A program made the translations under genes and the position numbers. Shown piece by piece: positions 46,629 to 55,209 of a stretch of DNA of 60,528 bases. The stretch is taken from assembly GCA_015061725.1 (NCBI GenBank), contig SUVX01000016.1:1-60528 (forward strand), in the 5' to 3' direction. Within the stretch, counting starts at the first letter, position 1; each line of letters opens with the position of its first letter. This stretch comes from Lentisphaerota bacterium. GTDB lineage: Bacteria; Verrucomicrobiota; Lentisphaeria; Victivallales; Victivallaceae. The notes under the pieces are model-generated. The model had not been told where the DNA came from. It ran no database searches and worked only from the letters and a program-made list of their open reading frames with translations.

Positions 46629-48869
46629 ATGGAAAATATTGGAACTGAAAACAATTCTGTAAATTTTGATGAGATGACTGTTGTTATTCCGCAGGAGCAG
46701 ATATCTTCCGGAAAAACCGGCGTTAAAAAGGAAGAAAATTCTGATGCCGGTGAAAAAATCAGAAAATTCCGTAAAAAACGCAAGTTTTTCCTGTTGCGCC
46801 GCACGGTGATTGAAGATACGCTTGATCTGAGCGAAAAAAATGTCCGCGATGTTGCTGTATCAGAAGAATACAACGAAAAAAATCTGACTGATGTTTCTGT
46901 CCGTTATCAGATCGCGCCCAATCCCTTTGCCACGGGCGGGCAGGGGAGTGTCAGTTCGGCAATAGACCGGAATCTCGGCTGTGAAGTTGCACTCAAATCT
47001 CTTCACAAGCATATCTGCAATGATGATTCGGCAAGAAATGCCTTTTTTACTGAAGCTCAGGTGACCGCAGCTTTGGATCATCCGGCAATCATACCGATAC
47101 ACGGACTTTTCGGAGACAGTGAAAACGGTCTGCATCTTGCGATGAAACTCATTGACGGATATACTCTTAAAACGTATTTGACTCACATTGTCAAAACTTA
47201 CGAAATAGAGAACATCCATAACTTTGATGAACGCCGTTCTCTGCGGAACAGGCTGGATACTTTTCTGCGGGTCTGTGATGCCATAGAGTATGCCCATGAA
47301 CGGAAAATCCTGCACCGCGATCTCAAACCTGAAAATATCATGATCGGTAAACACCGGGAAACTTATGTGACAGACTGGGGGATAGCCTCCCGCATCGGCG
47401 GACCGTCAGGTGATAAACTCAAAGGAACTCCTGCATATATTGCGCCGGAAGTGGTAAGTTCAAAGAAAGCGGATGTCCGTTCAGATATTTATTCTCTGGG
47501 TGTTATTCTCTTTGAACTGGTCTTTCTGAAGCAGGCTTTCCCCGGCACGGATATCAATACTGTGATTGCGCGTGTGAAAGCCGGAAAACACACGCCGCTG
47601 CGCCATCTTTTTAATTGCCGCATTGAGGCTGATTTGAAAGCAATCATTCAAAAAGCCATGGCGGTTGATCCTGAGAAACGCTATCAGAATTTATCTGCGT
47701 TTTCATCCGATTTACGCAGATATCTTGCCAATGAAGAGGTTTCCGCCCGTCCGGATAACATTCTTTCCAGGCTCGGACGCTGGGGTGTAAATAACCGGCG
47801 CAAGATGATTTTCAGTGTTATGACTGTTCTTCTTCTTGGTATCGGCAGCATCGCTTACACCCTGCACCGCGAGATTCGCGGTTCCTGGGAAAAGCATTGG
47901 CATGACCGGGCGGCGGGTACAGCCGTTTCCGCTGTTATGGCAACTTCTTCTGCGATGGAAACCCGGATTCATAAAGTTGAATATCTTCTGGATACATTCC
48001 GGATGAATGTTTTATTTTCCACATTGGGTGTGGATGTGCCGGGATACAAAAAGAAAAATGAATTTGTGACTCTTGAGGAGTACCGGAAAAATCCGCCGCG
48101 CGGATTTGCTTATTCACCTGCCTACCGGATGCATATAGACCTTGATAGTGTTTGTCTGTTTGATTTCAATAAACGCAAGTTGAATTTTGAACAATACATC
48201 TATTTTGCCAATACGGCGGGTTTTATGCGGAAAATGCTTTTTGATCTTGTGAATGAAGAGGGCGATATGAGCCGGATAACTGCACATTTGCGGCAAAACG
48301 GCAGCAGTATCCGGACTGTTTATTTTGCATTGGAAAGCGGTTTGTTTGCCGTCTACCCCGGCATGATTGATTTCCCGGAAGATTATTTCCCGCCGAACAG
48401 AAACTGGTACAAAGAGGCGCGCTATAAAGACGGGCGTCCTGTCTGGACTGCGCCTTACCGTGATATCGGGAGTACCCGTGAATTGATAACAACCTGTGCT
48501 GTTGCTGTTAAAGGTATGCGCGGCAAGTTTCTCGGTGTTGCGGCTATTGACTTTTCCCTGAGCCGTCTGGCTGAAAAAATGCTGCAGCCCAACGGCCGTC
48601 TCAGCCGTTTTGTGCTGTCTAAAATACTGGTCAACTCAGAGGGGAATGTTGTATTTGATACAAATGATTCGGCTGAAGAAAAACTCCGGTTCCCGGATGA
48701 ATTTCTCTTCAGACGGATGTTCCGTCAGAAATACGGTTCTCTTGTTTGGGAAAGCGATGGAAAAAAGGTGCTTTATGCTTTTGCCCAGATTCCGTCTCTT
48801 GACATTCTTTATGTGGAATGTTTTGATTTTGAAAATCTTGTGGAATATATCCGGGCAAGCACCATTTAA
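46629..48869 (+). CDS. Membrane Ser/Thr protein kinase with Cache-type sensor domain
   Basis: 746 residues. 1-90: charged, low-complexity N-terminus. About 95-370: Hanks-type kinase with the glycine loop TGGQGSV (about 102), VALK lysine, HRDLKPEN (His229, Asp231), DWG in place of DFG (about 249), GTPAYIAPE and SDIYSLGVILFEL. All catalytic residues are present. One transmembrane helix at about 392-412. About 413-746 is extracytoplasmic and resembles a double-Cache region (NRNWYKEARYKDGRPVW, TAPYRDIGS, GVAAIDFSLSRL), as in chemoreceptors and histidine kinases. So it probably senses a small extracellular ligand and signals by Ser/Thr phosphorylation. The gene is alone with its own promoter; the SD is AGGA. 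Confidence 0.88.
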   Translation: MENIGTENNSVNFDEMTVVIPQEQISSGKTGVKKEENSDAGEKIRKFRKKRKFFLLRRTVIEDTLDLSEKNVRDVAVSEEYNEKNLTDVSVRYQIAPNPFATGGQGSVSSAIDRNLGCEVALKSLHKHICNDDSARNAFFTEAQVTAALDHPAIIPIHGLFGDSENGLHLAMKLIDGYTLKTYLTHIVKTYEIENIHNFDERRSLRNRLDTFLRVCDAIEYAHERKILHRDLKPENIMIGKHRETYVTDWGIASRIGGPSGDKLKGTPAYIAPEVVSSKKADVRSDIYSLGVILFELVFLKQAFPGTDINTVIARVKAGKHTPLRHLFNCRIEADLKAIIQKAMAVDPEKRYQNLSAFSSDLRRYLANEEVSARPDNILSRLGRWGVNNRRKMIFSVMTVLLLGIGSIAYTLHREIRGSWEKHWHDRAAGTAVSAVMATSSAMETRIHKVEYLLDTFRMNVLFSTLGVDVPGYKKKNEFVTLEEYRKNPPRGFAYSPAYRMHIDLDSVCLFDFNKRKLNFEQYIYFANTAGFMRKMLFDLVNEEGDMSRITAHLRQNGSSIRTVYFALESGLFAVYPGMIDFPEDYFPPNRNWYKEARYKDGRPVWTAPYRDIGSTRELITTCAVAVKGMRGKFLGVAAIDFSLSRLAEKMLQPNGRLSRFVLSKILVNSEGNVVFDTNDSAEEKLRFPDEFLFRRMFRQKYGSLVWESDGKKVLYAFAQIPSLDILYVECFDFENLVEYIRASTI

Positions 48870-48897
48870 AAAGTGCCGCCCGGAAATTTTTCGGAAA

Positions 48898-49464
48898 TTA
48901 TTTCTTTCTGCAGCCGCACTTGGGGCAGACGCCATCGGCATTGAATGCAATACCGCAGCAGGGACAACGGTCGATGGTTCCCTCCGGCGTGAACTCCGCA
49001 GAGGCGGTATTGACGCCGCTGACAAAGGTGAGTTTCACGATATTGAGTTTATCTTTGAGCAGATGGTGGACGATTTTTATCATTCCTTCGGCAGTCATAG
49101 TTTCCTTTGTGACGACCAGACGGCATTCCGGATGAGCCGTTGCCAGTTCTGTTTTGAAGGCGGGACCAAGCATTTTGTTGGTGGGCGCACCGTTGCGGAT
49201 GCCCTGTTTTTCGTAGACCCCGAGAATTGCCGGAAGCAGGGGATCATCTTCTCTTAAAATGAGGGCATGGTCAAAGTTCTGCAAAACATGCCAGGCGGTT
49301 TTCTGGATTTCGTTGCAGGGAAAAATCATATTGACTCCCATGTTGATACTGTCCTCAACTTCGATGGTCAGGATTCCTGAGTGTCCGTGCAGATATTGCG
49401 CTTCACCTTTAAAATTGTAAAAGCGGTGGGCATACTGCAGTTGAAGTGTGGCGATGCTTCTCAT
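48898..49464 (-). CDS. Atypical QueD/PTPS-like protein with C-terminal zinc ribbon
   Basis: 188 residues. It has the T-fold of 6-pyruvoyltetrahydropterin synthase/QueD: zinc ligands His13 (AHRF), His26 and His28 (LHGHSG), the FDHALIL motif and VTKETMTAEGM. The catalytic Cys that normally sits three residues before LHGH is Ala22 here, and the usual DF motif in the second segment reads PC (FPCNEI). Residues 166-188 add a Cys-rich tail (CPCC...CPKCGC), a probable zinc ribbon not usual in QueD. It may make a different pterin or deazapurine intermediate, or bind nucleic acid. SD AAGGAG. The gene is monocistronic with a promoter and a palindromic operator candidate. Confidence 0.75.
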   Translation of the reverse strand: MRSIATLQLQYAHRFYNFKGEAQYLHGHSGILTIEVEDSINMGVNMIFPCNEIQKTAWHVLQNFDHALILREDDPLLPAILGVYEKQGIRNGAPTNKMLGPAFKTELATAHPECRLVVTKETMTAEGMIKIVHHLLKDKLNIVKLTFVSGVNTASAEFTPEGTIDRCPCCGIAFNADGVCPKCGCRKK

Positions 49465-49501
49465 TTCTCTTTTTCTCCTTCTTCTTTATCAGGTGCTTAC
49501 A

Positions 49502-49519
49502 AACAGAACCTGTTCTGTT
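49502..49519 (-). promoter_or_regulatory. Operator candidate of the QueD-like gene
   Basis: Perfect inverted repeat AACAGAAC-CT-GTTCTGTT (18 bp) lying over the predicted transcription start, between the -10 and the ribosome site. Confidence 0.5.
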
Positions 49520-49523
49520 ATCC

Positions 49524-49551
49524 ATAATAAGAGAGAAAAAGAAAAAATCAA
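49524..49551 (-). promoter_or_regulatory. Promoter of the QueD-like gene
   Basis: On the minus strand TTGATT (49546-49551), 16-nt spacer, TATTAT (49524-49529). Confidence 0.5.
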
Positions 49552-49588
49552 GTGCCGAATCAGCTGTCTTTGCAAATATTCTGTTTTT

Positions 49589-49642
49589 CTCAACAAAAAG
49601 GGCAGATGATTCCCGGGGAGGAAAACATCTGCCCATGTTGAG
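49589..49642 (-). terminator. Intrinsic terminator of fhs
   Basis: GGGCAGATG (49600-49608) and CATCTGCCC (49626-49634) form a perfect 9-bp stem, followed on the minus strand by a T-run and then the complementary outer arms CTCAAC/GTTGAG. Confidence 0.85.
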
Positions 49643-49653
49643 AACAAAGTGTT

Positions 49654-51303
49654 TCAGATAAGTCCGGTGATTTTGCCGTTGACGAAATCAATGAGTTGCG
49701 CCTGGGGGACTCTGGGGAGTCCGGGCATGGTCATGATATCACCTGTGAGGATGACGGCGAAACCGGCACCGGCTGAAAGCGCGATATCCTGAATGTGGAC
49801 GGTATTTTTATCTTCGCTGCCGTCATTGAGGGCATAGGGCGTCTTTGCCATGCAAACGGGAATATTATTGTATCCGAGGGCAATCAGTTCATTCAGACGG
49901 GCGAGTGCCTTTTCTGAGAAGACGATATTTTCAGCTTCGTAGAACTTTTTGCAGATGATACGGATATTCTTTTCAAGTCCGTTGGCAAGATCATAAGAGG
50001 GGAACGCCTTTTTATCGCAGGCGACAGCTGCTTTTTCAATATCAGAAGCTGCGTTTTCAGCAAGGGAGATCGCGCCCTGATTGCCGTCGCGGTGAGAAGT
50101 GATGATATCAAAAGCGATATCATTTTCTTCACAGAGGGCGCGGAAAGCTGCGATTTCTTCATCGGTATCCGTGGGAAACAAATTCAGTGCGGCACGGACG
50201 GGAACGGCGTAACCGAAGTTGTTTTTCATGTGGCGGACATGGGTCGCAAGATTTGCAAATCCCGCGCGGACGGCTGCGGGGGAGTTTTGAGAAAGATCTT
50301 TCTTTTCCTGACCGCCGTGCATTTTAAGCGCACGCAAGGTTGCGACAACGACGATGGCATCGGGAGCGATTCCGGCGGTACGGCATTTGATATCCACAAA
50401 CTTTTCTGCGCCGAGGTCGGCACCGAATCCGGCTTCGGTCACAACATAGTCGGCGTAACACATTGCCATTTTTGTTGCGATGATGGAGTTGCAGCCGTGG
50501 GCGATATTGGCAAAAGGTCCGCCGTGAATAAAGGCAGGCGTATGGTACACCGTCTGGACGAGGTTGGGTTTGAGGGCATCTTTGAGCAGAGCGATCAGAG
50601 AGCCGGTGATTCCGAGCTGTTCAACAGTAACAGGAGTTCCTTCTTTGTTTGTTCCGATGACGATTCTGCCGATGCGTTTACGGAGATCATCCAAATCAGA
50701 GGAAAGGCAGAATACCGCCATGATTTCAGAAGCAACGGTAATATTGAAAGAGTCGTTTCTTGTTTCATCTTTGAAACGTGTGGATACATCGCGGAGCATT
50801 CTGTCACTGATATCCAGACAACGCTTGAACGTGACTTTTTCAATGCCGAGGGCGTTGCCGAAGTGGATGTGATTGTCAATGCAGGCGGCAATCAGGTTGT
50901 TGGCGGTGGTGATGGCGTGCAAATCTCCGGTGAAATGAAGATTGATATCCTCCATCGGGACGACCTGAGCGTGTCCGCCGCCGGTTGCGCCGCCCTTGAG
51001 TCCGAAGACCGGACCGAGGGAGGGTTCACGCAGGGCAAGAATTGTTTTTTTGCCGATGGCGGCAAGACTGTCAGCCAGACCGATGGCGCAGGTGGTTTTG
51101 CCTTCTCCCGCCTTGGTGGGATTGATGGCGGTAACGAGAATGAGTTTTGCGTCAGGAGATTTGCCGTTAAAAGCTTCAAGGGAGATTTTTGCTTTTTCTC
51201 TGCCGTAGGATTCAACAAAATCTGCGGGGATTCCGACGGATTCCGCTATTTCAAGGATATTTTTTTTGACTGCATTCTGCGAAATTTCAAGATCGGTTTG
51301 CAT
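49654..51303 (-). CDS. fhs: Formate-tetrahydrofolate ligase
   Basis: 549 residues from ATG at 51303 (MQTDLEIS..., matching the family start); ATGs at 51321 and 51342 would extend it by 6 or 13 residues. It makes 10-formyl-THF from formate, THF and ATP in the cytoplasm, feeding purine synthesis, formyl-Met-tRNA and, in some anaerobes, the Wood-Ljungdahl methyl branch. Motifs: P-loop-like PTKAGEGKTT, PSLGPVFGLKGGATGGGHAQ (split here: LREPSLGPVFG, GGATGGGHAQVVPM), INLHFTGD. Full length for the family. Monocistronic with a strong terminator. No other C1 gene is adjacent, so acetogenesis cannot be inferred. Confidence 0.95.
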   Translation of the reverse strand: MQTDLEISQNAVKKNILEIAESVGIPADFVESYGREKAKISLEAFNGKSPDAKLILVTAINPTKAGEGKTTCAIGLADSLAAIGKKTILALREPSLGPVFGLKGGATGGGHAQVVPMEDINLHFTGDLHAITTANNLIAACIDNHIHFGNALGIEKVTFKRCLDISDRMLRDVSTRFKDETRNDSFNITVASEIMAVFCLSSDLDDLRKRIGRIVIGTNKEGTPVTVEQLGITGSLIALLKDALKPNLVQTVYHTPAFIHGGPFANIAHGCNSIIATKMAMCYADYVVTEAGFGADLGAEKFVDIKCRTAGIAPDAIVVVATLRALKMHGGQEKKDLSQNSPAAVRAGFANLATHVRHMKNNFGYAVPVRAALNLFPTDTDEEIAAFRALCEENDIAFDIITSHRDGNQGAISLAENAASDIEKAAVACDKKAFPSYDLANGLEKNIRIICKKFYEAENIVFSEKALARLNELIALGYNNIPVCMAKTPYALNDGSEDKNTVHIQDIALSAGAGFAVILTGDIMTMPGLPRVPQAQLIDFVNGKITGLI

Positions 51304-51328
51304 AATTACCCAAAACTCCATTTTTTTG

Positions 51329-51336
51329 ACAGGTTG
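51329..51336 (+). promoter_or_regulatory. CAGGTTG core site in the fhs leader
   Basis: ACAGGTTG just upstream of fhs, sharing the 7-nt core with the operator candidates at 51404, 51481 and 59260. The flanks are less symmetric (TGACAGGTTGACA), so it may be chance. Confidence 0.3.
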
Positions 51337-51403
51337 ACACATTTCCCATTAATATACATTTTTTCTGCGGATTCTTCCAGTAAAAAATGCAAAAAATAAG
51401 GAA

Positions 51404-51416
51404 AAACAGGTTGTTT
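51404..51416 (+). promoter_or_regulatory. Operator candidate O1 of the catabolic operon
   Basis: AAACA-GGT-TGTTT: 5-bp inverted arms around GGT, ending 4 nt before the -35. The wider 12-mer AAAACAGGTTGT is identical to 59260-59271 in the regulator promoter. Confidence 0.6.
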
Positions 51417-51420
51417 CATG

Positions 51421-51449
51421 TTGACAAAGAGCGTTGTTCTGTCTATAAT
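51421..51449 (+). promoter_or_regulatory. Consensus sigma70 promoter of the catabolic operon
   Basis: TTGACA (51421-51426), 17-nt spacer, TATAAT (51444-51449): a perfect match to the bacterial consensus. Such a strong promoter normally needs a repressor, which fits the flanking operator candidates. Confidence 0.85.
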
Positions 51450-51480
51450 AATAACGTACTCCAAAGAAATAAACTCATTT

Positions 51481-51493
51481 TTTCAACCTGAAA
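51481..51493 (+). promoter_or_regulatory. Operator candidate O2 of the catabolic operon
   Basis: TTTCA-ACC-TGAAA: 5-bp inverted arms around ACC, which is the complement of the GGT core of O1. It lies about 24 nt after the expected start of transcription, just before the GAAAGGA ribosome site. Confidence 0.6.
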
Positions 51494-51506
51494 GAAAGGA
51501 TAACAA

Positions 51507-54371
51507 ATGAAGTATCAGAAGTTGTTTGCCGTCTTGGCAATGGGGCTGCTGCCGCTGCTGGCAGAGAGTAAAGAGTTGATTACCAACCGGGATTTTTCCA
51601 AAGTAATCAGAGGCGTTCCCGCCGGATGGAGTTTCAGGACAAATCCGACCAAACCGCAATTTAAACTGGTTCCCGCCAAAGGGAAGGAACCGGCTTATGT
51701 AACAGTCAAAACCACTTCAAAAAACGGACGCGCTTCCATACAGTTCGCCAAAAGAGTTAAAATTCCCGCAGGGGCGAAAATCACGCTTTCAGGAGAGTAC
51801 CGCACCGGAACCATTGTTTTCGGCAAGGGCGGAAGTGTTTTTGTTTCTTCCCAGTACCGTCATAAAGCATACAACAGTTCTCAGCCCAGTTTCTGGATCA
51901 ACGCCAATCTCAAACCTTCCGACAAATGGACGAAGTTTTCTGTGACCCAGCGTGCCCGTTATGATGTTGAAACTTTTTCTGTCAATGCCTCAAACTGGGT
52001 GTGTCAGGGAGAAGTCAGCTGGCGCAATTTTTCTCTTAAAGTTGAAATGCCCTCAAACAAACCTGATGCCAACTGCACTTTTGCGTGGAGAGAGGCTGAA
52101 AATCTTGAAAAGATTCAGCCCTGCAACAACTGGGGCGCCAATATTTCTGCCGATTACTTTTCCGGCAAGGGCGGCGTTGCTTTCAAAGAAGGAAAGAAAC
52201 TTGTCTGGAATTTCCAGATTCCGCCTGTGACTGACCCGGTCACGCTGTTTTCCAAACCCCGCACCTGGTATCTCTGGGCGAGAGTTTACGGATATCTCGG
52301 TTCTCCCCGTATCATGATTTACCGCAATGACCGTTTCATGAGTTTTGTGGATACGCCCGCCAATGAAAAGACCAATAAAAAAGGCGAATATGCCGGACCC
52401 GGCGTTTATACCTGGGTGCTTTGCGGCAAGTTCACCACCACCGGCGGCGCACAGAGAATTGAACTTTCTCCCAAAAAACGCATGTTTGTTGACGCTCTGC
52501 TCTTGACTGATGACAGCAAATATGCGCCTGTCAAATATGAAGCCAGAAGCATGAAACAGGCGCCGTTCCAGGATATTACCACGACCAATATGATCAAGGC
52601 CGAGTATGTCAATGAGGGTATTTCTGATACCATCACGCTGCCGATATCTTTCCGTATCGGCGGAAAAAACAAGATTATTCCCAATAATCAGAAACCCGGA
52701 ATCTTCCACTTCTCTCTGCCGGATTACGTCAAAGTTGAAGGCGTGACTTCTCACTGGGCGGGAACCGACTGGAACCGTCCCTCCCGCTGGGGCAAAAAGT
52801 TCCTGACCTGGAAAAAGACCGGTTCAAGAGTTGCCGGTGGTAAAAAATTCAACGATTATCAGGCAGAACTTTATTTCCTTTCAGGCAATCAGTATCTGGT
52901 TTTTGTCAAAGCTGATAAAAATGCGTTCCGCAAATATAAAGATACCTTGTGTGAATACTATCTTGAGAGCAACGGCGAAAAGCAGATGAAAGAATCCATT
53001 GTCCTCAAACACGTTGCCATCAAACCGGCAAAGCCCTTTAAAAGGATTTATGTGGGTCCGAGTTATGTGCCTTTCTATATGATGTACCGTTCTTATCCCA
53101 ACGTCTTTACCAACATGAAAGCTGCGGGACTCAACTACATGGGCTGTTGGTTTGAACCCTGGACTGACAAGGATTTCTTTGCAGGATTCCGCGATAAGGC
53201 ATACGCCAACAACTTTATGATCACCGTCGTTGTTGAACAGTACCGCGGATTTACCAAAAAACATATTGCCACAGGCATCGACGGTAAACAGCTGCTCAAT
53301 GGTGTCAGCGGACACGGAACTAAAATCCTCTCTCTTGCCATGGATGAGAATGATGAACCCATCCGCGGCACTCTTGAACGCACACGTCTTGCGGCAGCGA
53401 CCGGAGTGACAGTCGAATACGATGATGAAATGACCAATGTTCTCTGGGATATCATTGATTATTCTCCGGAAGTAAAAGCTCTCTTCCGTGAATGGCTGGC
53501 AAAGAACCGCAAGGGCGTTGCTTATAAAGACCCGGTCGAAATCGTCCGCAACAAGAAGACCGACCGCAAGATGTACGATCACTGGGTGGACTTCAAGTGT
53601 TCGCGTCTTGCCTATTGGTACAGTCTTTACCGCAAAGCCTTTGACGAAGGCCTGGCGCAGTTCAAAGGCAAGTACCCGGCACATCTCAAACCCCGTCTAC
53701 TCACCTGTATTCAGGGTCCTCTCTATCTGCCTGACGGCACCCCTTGTACGGCTGAAACGGTCAAAGAGAGCAACTATCTGGACTATCGCCTCATCAATAA
53801 ATACTGTGATTTGATTCAGATGATGTCCTATACCTACAAGGGCGTGCGTGAAAGTGCCACTCCGGGGGACAAGATGGAGCTTTACAACAACTATCTCGGA
53901 AAAAACAACACTGTGCCGATTCTGCTTGCCGGCGGTTACGGTACTGAAACTTCTCCCGAAGACAAAGTCATGCTCAAATATCAGGTGTGGGATACGCTCA
54001 TGCAGAAACCCAAACTGATCATCTTCTATGCCGGAGCCACGCTCTTTAATGCACCGACTCTTGCGCCTGTGACCGAAGCCATCCGCGTTGCCGGTCCTTA
54101 CGAGGACTTCTTTGTGGACGGTAAAAAATATACTGCCGTCAAAGGCGGTGCGCCCTACCTGCGCTTGAAGGCTCTTTCTCTCGGCAAAAAAGTTCTGCTG
54201 TATGCGGCGAACTATGCCAACCCCGTCGGCAAACAGGAAAGTGTAACATTCCCGACTGCGCCCAAAAAAGTGATTGAGTGCTCCACCGGAAAGAGTGTTC
54301 CTGTTAAGGGAAAAGGATTTTCGTTCAACTTCAAGTCTGACCGCGGCAAACTTTTCCTTGTGGAGCTTTAA
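51507..54371 (+). CDS. Secreted glycosidase-like protein (first gene of the operon)
   Basis: 954 residues, ATG after GAAAGGA. Signal peptide at 1-20 (LFAVLAMGLLPLLA). About 25-185: a carbohydrate-binding-like beta domain beginning LITNRDFSK...GWSF, as in CBM4/9-type modules. About 190-345: a second beta domain (WREAEN...TWYLWARVYG...RMFVDALLLTDD), a pattern seen in PVC glycan-active proteins. About 505-880: a probable TIM barrel with the acidic stretch EYDDEM (possible catalytic acids), EPW and an MMSYTYKG segment. A C-terminal beta domain closes it (YAANYANP...GKLFLVEL). Overall it resembles GH-A-clan exo-glycosidases, but no family can be named. Probably releases the sugar that the downstream enzymes degrade. 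The next gene starts 2 nt after its stop. Confidence 0.75.
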   Translation: MKYQKLFAVLAMGLLPLLAESKELITNRDFSKVIRGVPAGWSFRTNPTKPQFKLVPAKGKEPAYVTVKTTSKNGRASIQFAKRVKIPAGAKITLSGEYRTGTIVFGKGGSVFVSSQYRHKAYNSSQPSFWINANLKPSDKWTKFSVTQRARYDVETFSVNASNWVCQGEVSWRNFSLKVEMPSNKPDANCTFAWREAENLEKIQPCNNWGANISADYFSGKGGVAFKEGKKLVWNFQIPPVTDPVTLFSKPRTWYLWARVYGYLGSPRIMIYRNDRFMSFVDTPANEKTNKKGEYAGPGVYTWVLCGKFTTTGGAQRIELSPKKRMFVDALLLTDDSKYAPVKYEARSMKQAPFQDITTTNMIKAEYVNEGISDTITLPISFRIGGKNKIIPNNQKPGIFHFSLPDYVKVEGVTSHWAGTDWNRPSRWGKKFLTWKKTGSRVAGGKKFNDYQAELYFLSGNQYLVFVKADKNAFRKYKDTLCEYYLESNGEKQMKESIVLKHVAIKPAKPFKRIYVGPSYVPFYMMYRSYPNVFTNMKAAGLNYMGCWFEPWTDKDFFAGFRDKAYANNFMITVVVEQYRGFTKKHIATGIDGKQLLNGVSGHGTKILSLAMDENDEPIRGTLERTRLAAATGVTVEYDDEMTNVLWDIIDYSPEVKALFREWLAKNRKGVAYKDPVEIVRNKKTDRKMYDHWVDFKCSRLAYWYSLYRKAFDEGLAQFKGKYPAHLKPRLLTCIQGPLYLPDGTPCTAETVKESNYLDYRLINKYCDLIQMMSYTYKGVRESATPGDKMELYNNYLGKNNTVPILLAGGYGTETSPEDKVMLKYQVWDTLMQKPKLIIFYAGATLFNAPTLAPVTEAIRVAGPYEDFFVDGKKYTAVKGGAPYLRLKALSLGKKVLLYAANYANPVGKQESVTFPTAPKKVIECSTGKSVPVKGKGFSFNFKSDRGKLFLVEL

Positions 54372-54373
54372 AA

Positions 54374-55192
54374 ATGTATCTTGATTTTCATGCACATTGC
54401 AATTCCGATGATCCGGCTGAATTGCGGGCATTTGTTGAAAACAGCGAAAAAAACAACATCATGACTGCGTTGAGCGGCGGACTTCACTACGGCGGACACG
54501 ATTATCTGCCCAATGAAGAAGTTGTCAAAATCTGTAAGGCGTATCCGAATAATCTGGTTCCGCTGGCAAAAATCGACTTGTGGGATTCTGCTCCTGATGT
54601 TTCCCTTATCCGCAAATATGTGGATATGGGTGTCAAAGGATTCAAGTTCATCTATCCGTATTACGGCTATGACCACGAACTTTATATGCCTGTTTATGAG
54701 GAATTGGAAAAACTCAGGATACCTGCGCTTTTTCATACCGGTGCCTACCGTCCCAACAGTGCGGATATCAAGTACCGCCGTCCGGTTCTTGAAAATATGT
54801 CGCCCTTGAGATTGGATGCCATTGCCCGTTCTTTCCAGAAATTGAATCTGGTGATGGCGCACTTGGGGACAGCCGTTTACCGCACGCAGGCGGCGGAACT
54901 GGTCAAACTGCATGATAATCTCTATTTTGATCTGGCGGGGACGGGGGCATTTCTTGATCTTTCTTCAAAGGATCTTGCTGATTTGCTCAAACCATCTGTC
55001 TTTTCGCGCGATAAAGAGGGAAAATATTTCAGAAAAATGGTGTTCGGTTCTGACTCTTATATCAAGATACCTGTTATTCAGACAGAGGCTTTTCAGGCGT
55101 ATTCAATGCATTTGCTCCTCAATCAGATCACCGGTGAAGACAAAGAAAACATCCTGGGCGGCACCGTCGCTTCATGGATGGGGTTGAAATAA
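54374..55192 (+). CDS. Amidohydrolase-2-type metal-dependent hydrolase
   Basis: 272 residues. The N-terminus has the metal motif DFHAHCNSDD; then GVKGFKFIYPYYGYD, the metal His in ALFHTGAYRP, VMAHLGTAVYR and VFGSDSYIK with the final Asp. This is the pattern of cytoplasmic amidohydrolase-2 (COG2159) enzymes, which hydrolyse or decarboxylate sugar-acid or aromatic rings. It starts 2 nt after the glycosidase-like gene, with GGAG in that gene's 3' end (54363-54366), so the two are coupled. In this operon it might open a lactone or remove a carboxyl or amide group from a sugar derivative; inference. Confidence 0.8.
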   Translation: MYLDFHAHCNSDDPAELRAFVENSEKNNIMTALSGGLHYGGHDYLPNEEVVKICKAYPNNLVPLAKIDLWDSAPDVSLIRKYVDMGVKGFKFIYPYYGYDHELYMPVYEELEKLRIPALFHTGAYRPNSADIKYRRPVLENMSPLRLDAIARSFQKLNLVMAHLGTAVYRTQAAELVKLHDNLYFDLAGTGAFLDLSSKDLADLLKPSVFSRDKEGKYFRKMVFGSDSYIKIPVIQTEAFQAYSMHLLLNQITGEDKENILGGTVASWMGLK

Positions 55193-55209
55193 AAGGTTGA
55201 ATTATTTTT

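Noticed and set aside
50092..51399. Plus-strand 435-codon open frame opposite fhs
   Set aside because: It is a shadow of a strongly conserved, certain gene; it has no ribosome site and no recognisable domain.
51507..54371. Naming a glycoside hydrolase family for the first gene of the operon
   Set aside because: The barrel and acidic motif are suggestive, but no family signature could be identified with confidence.
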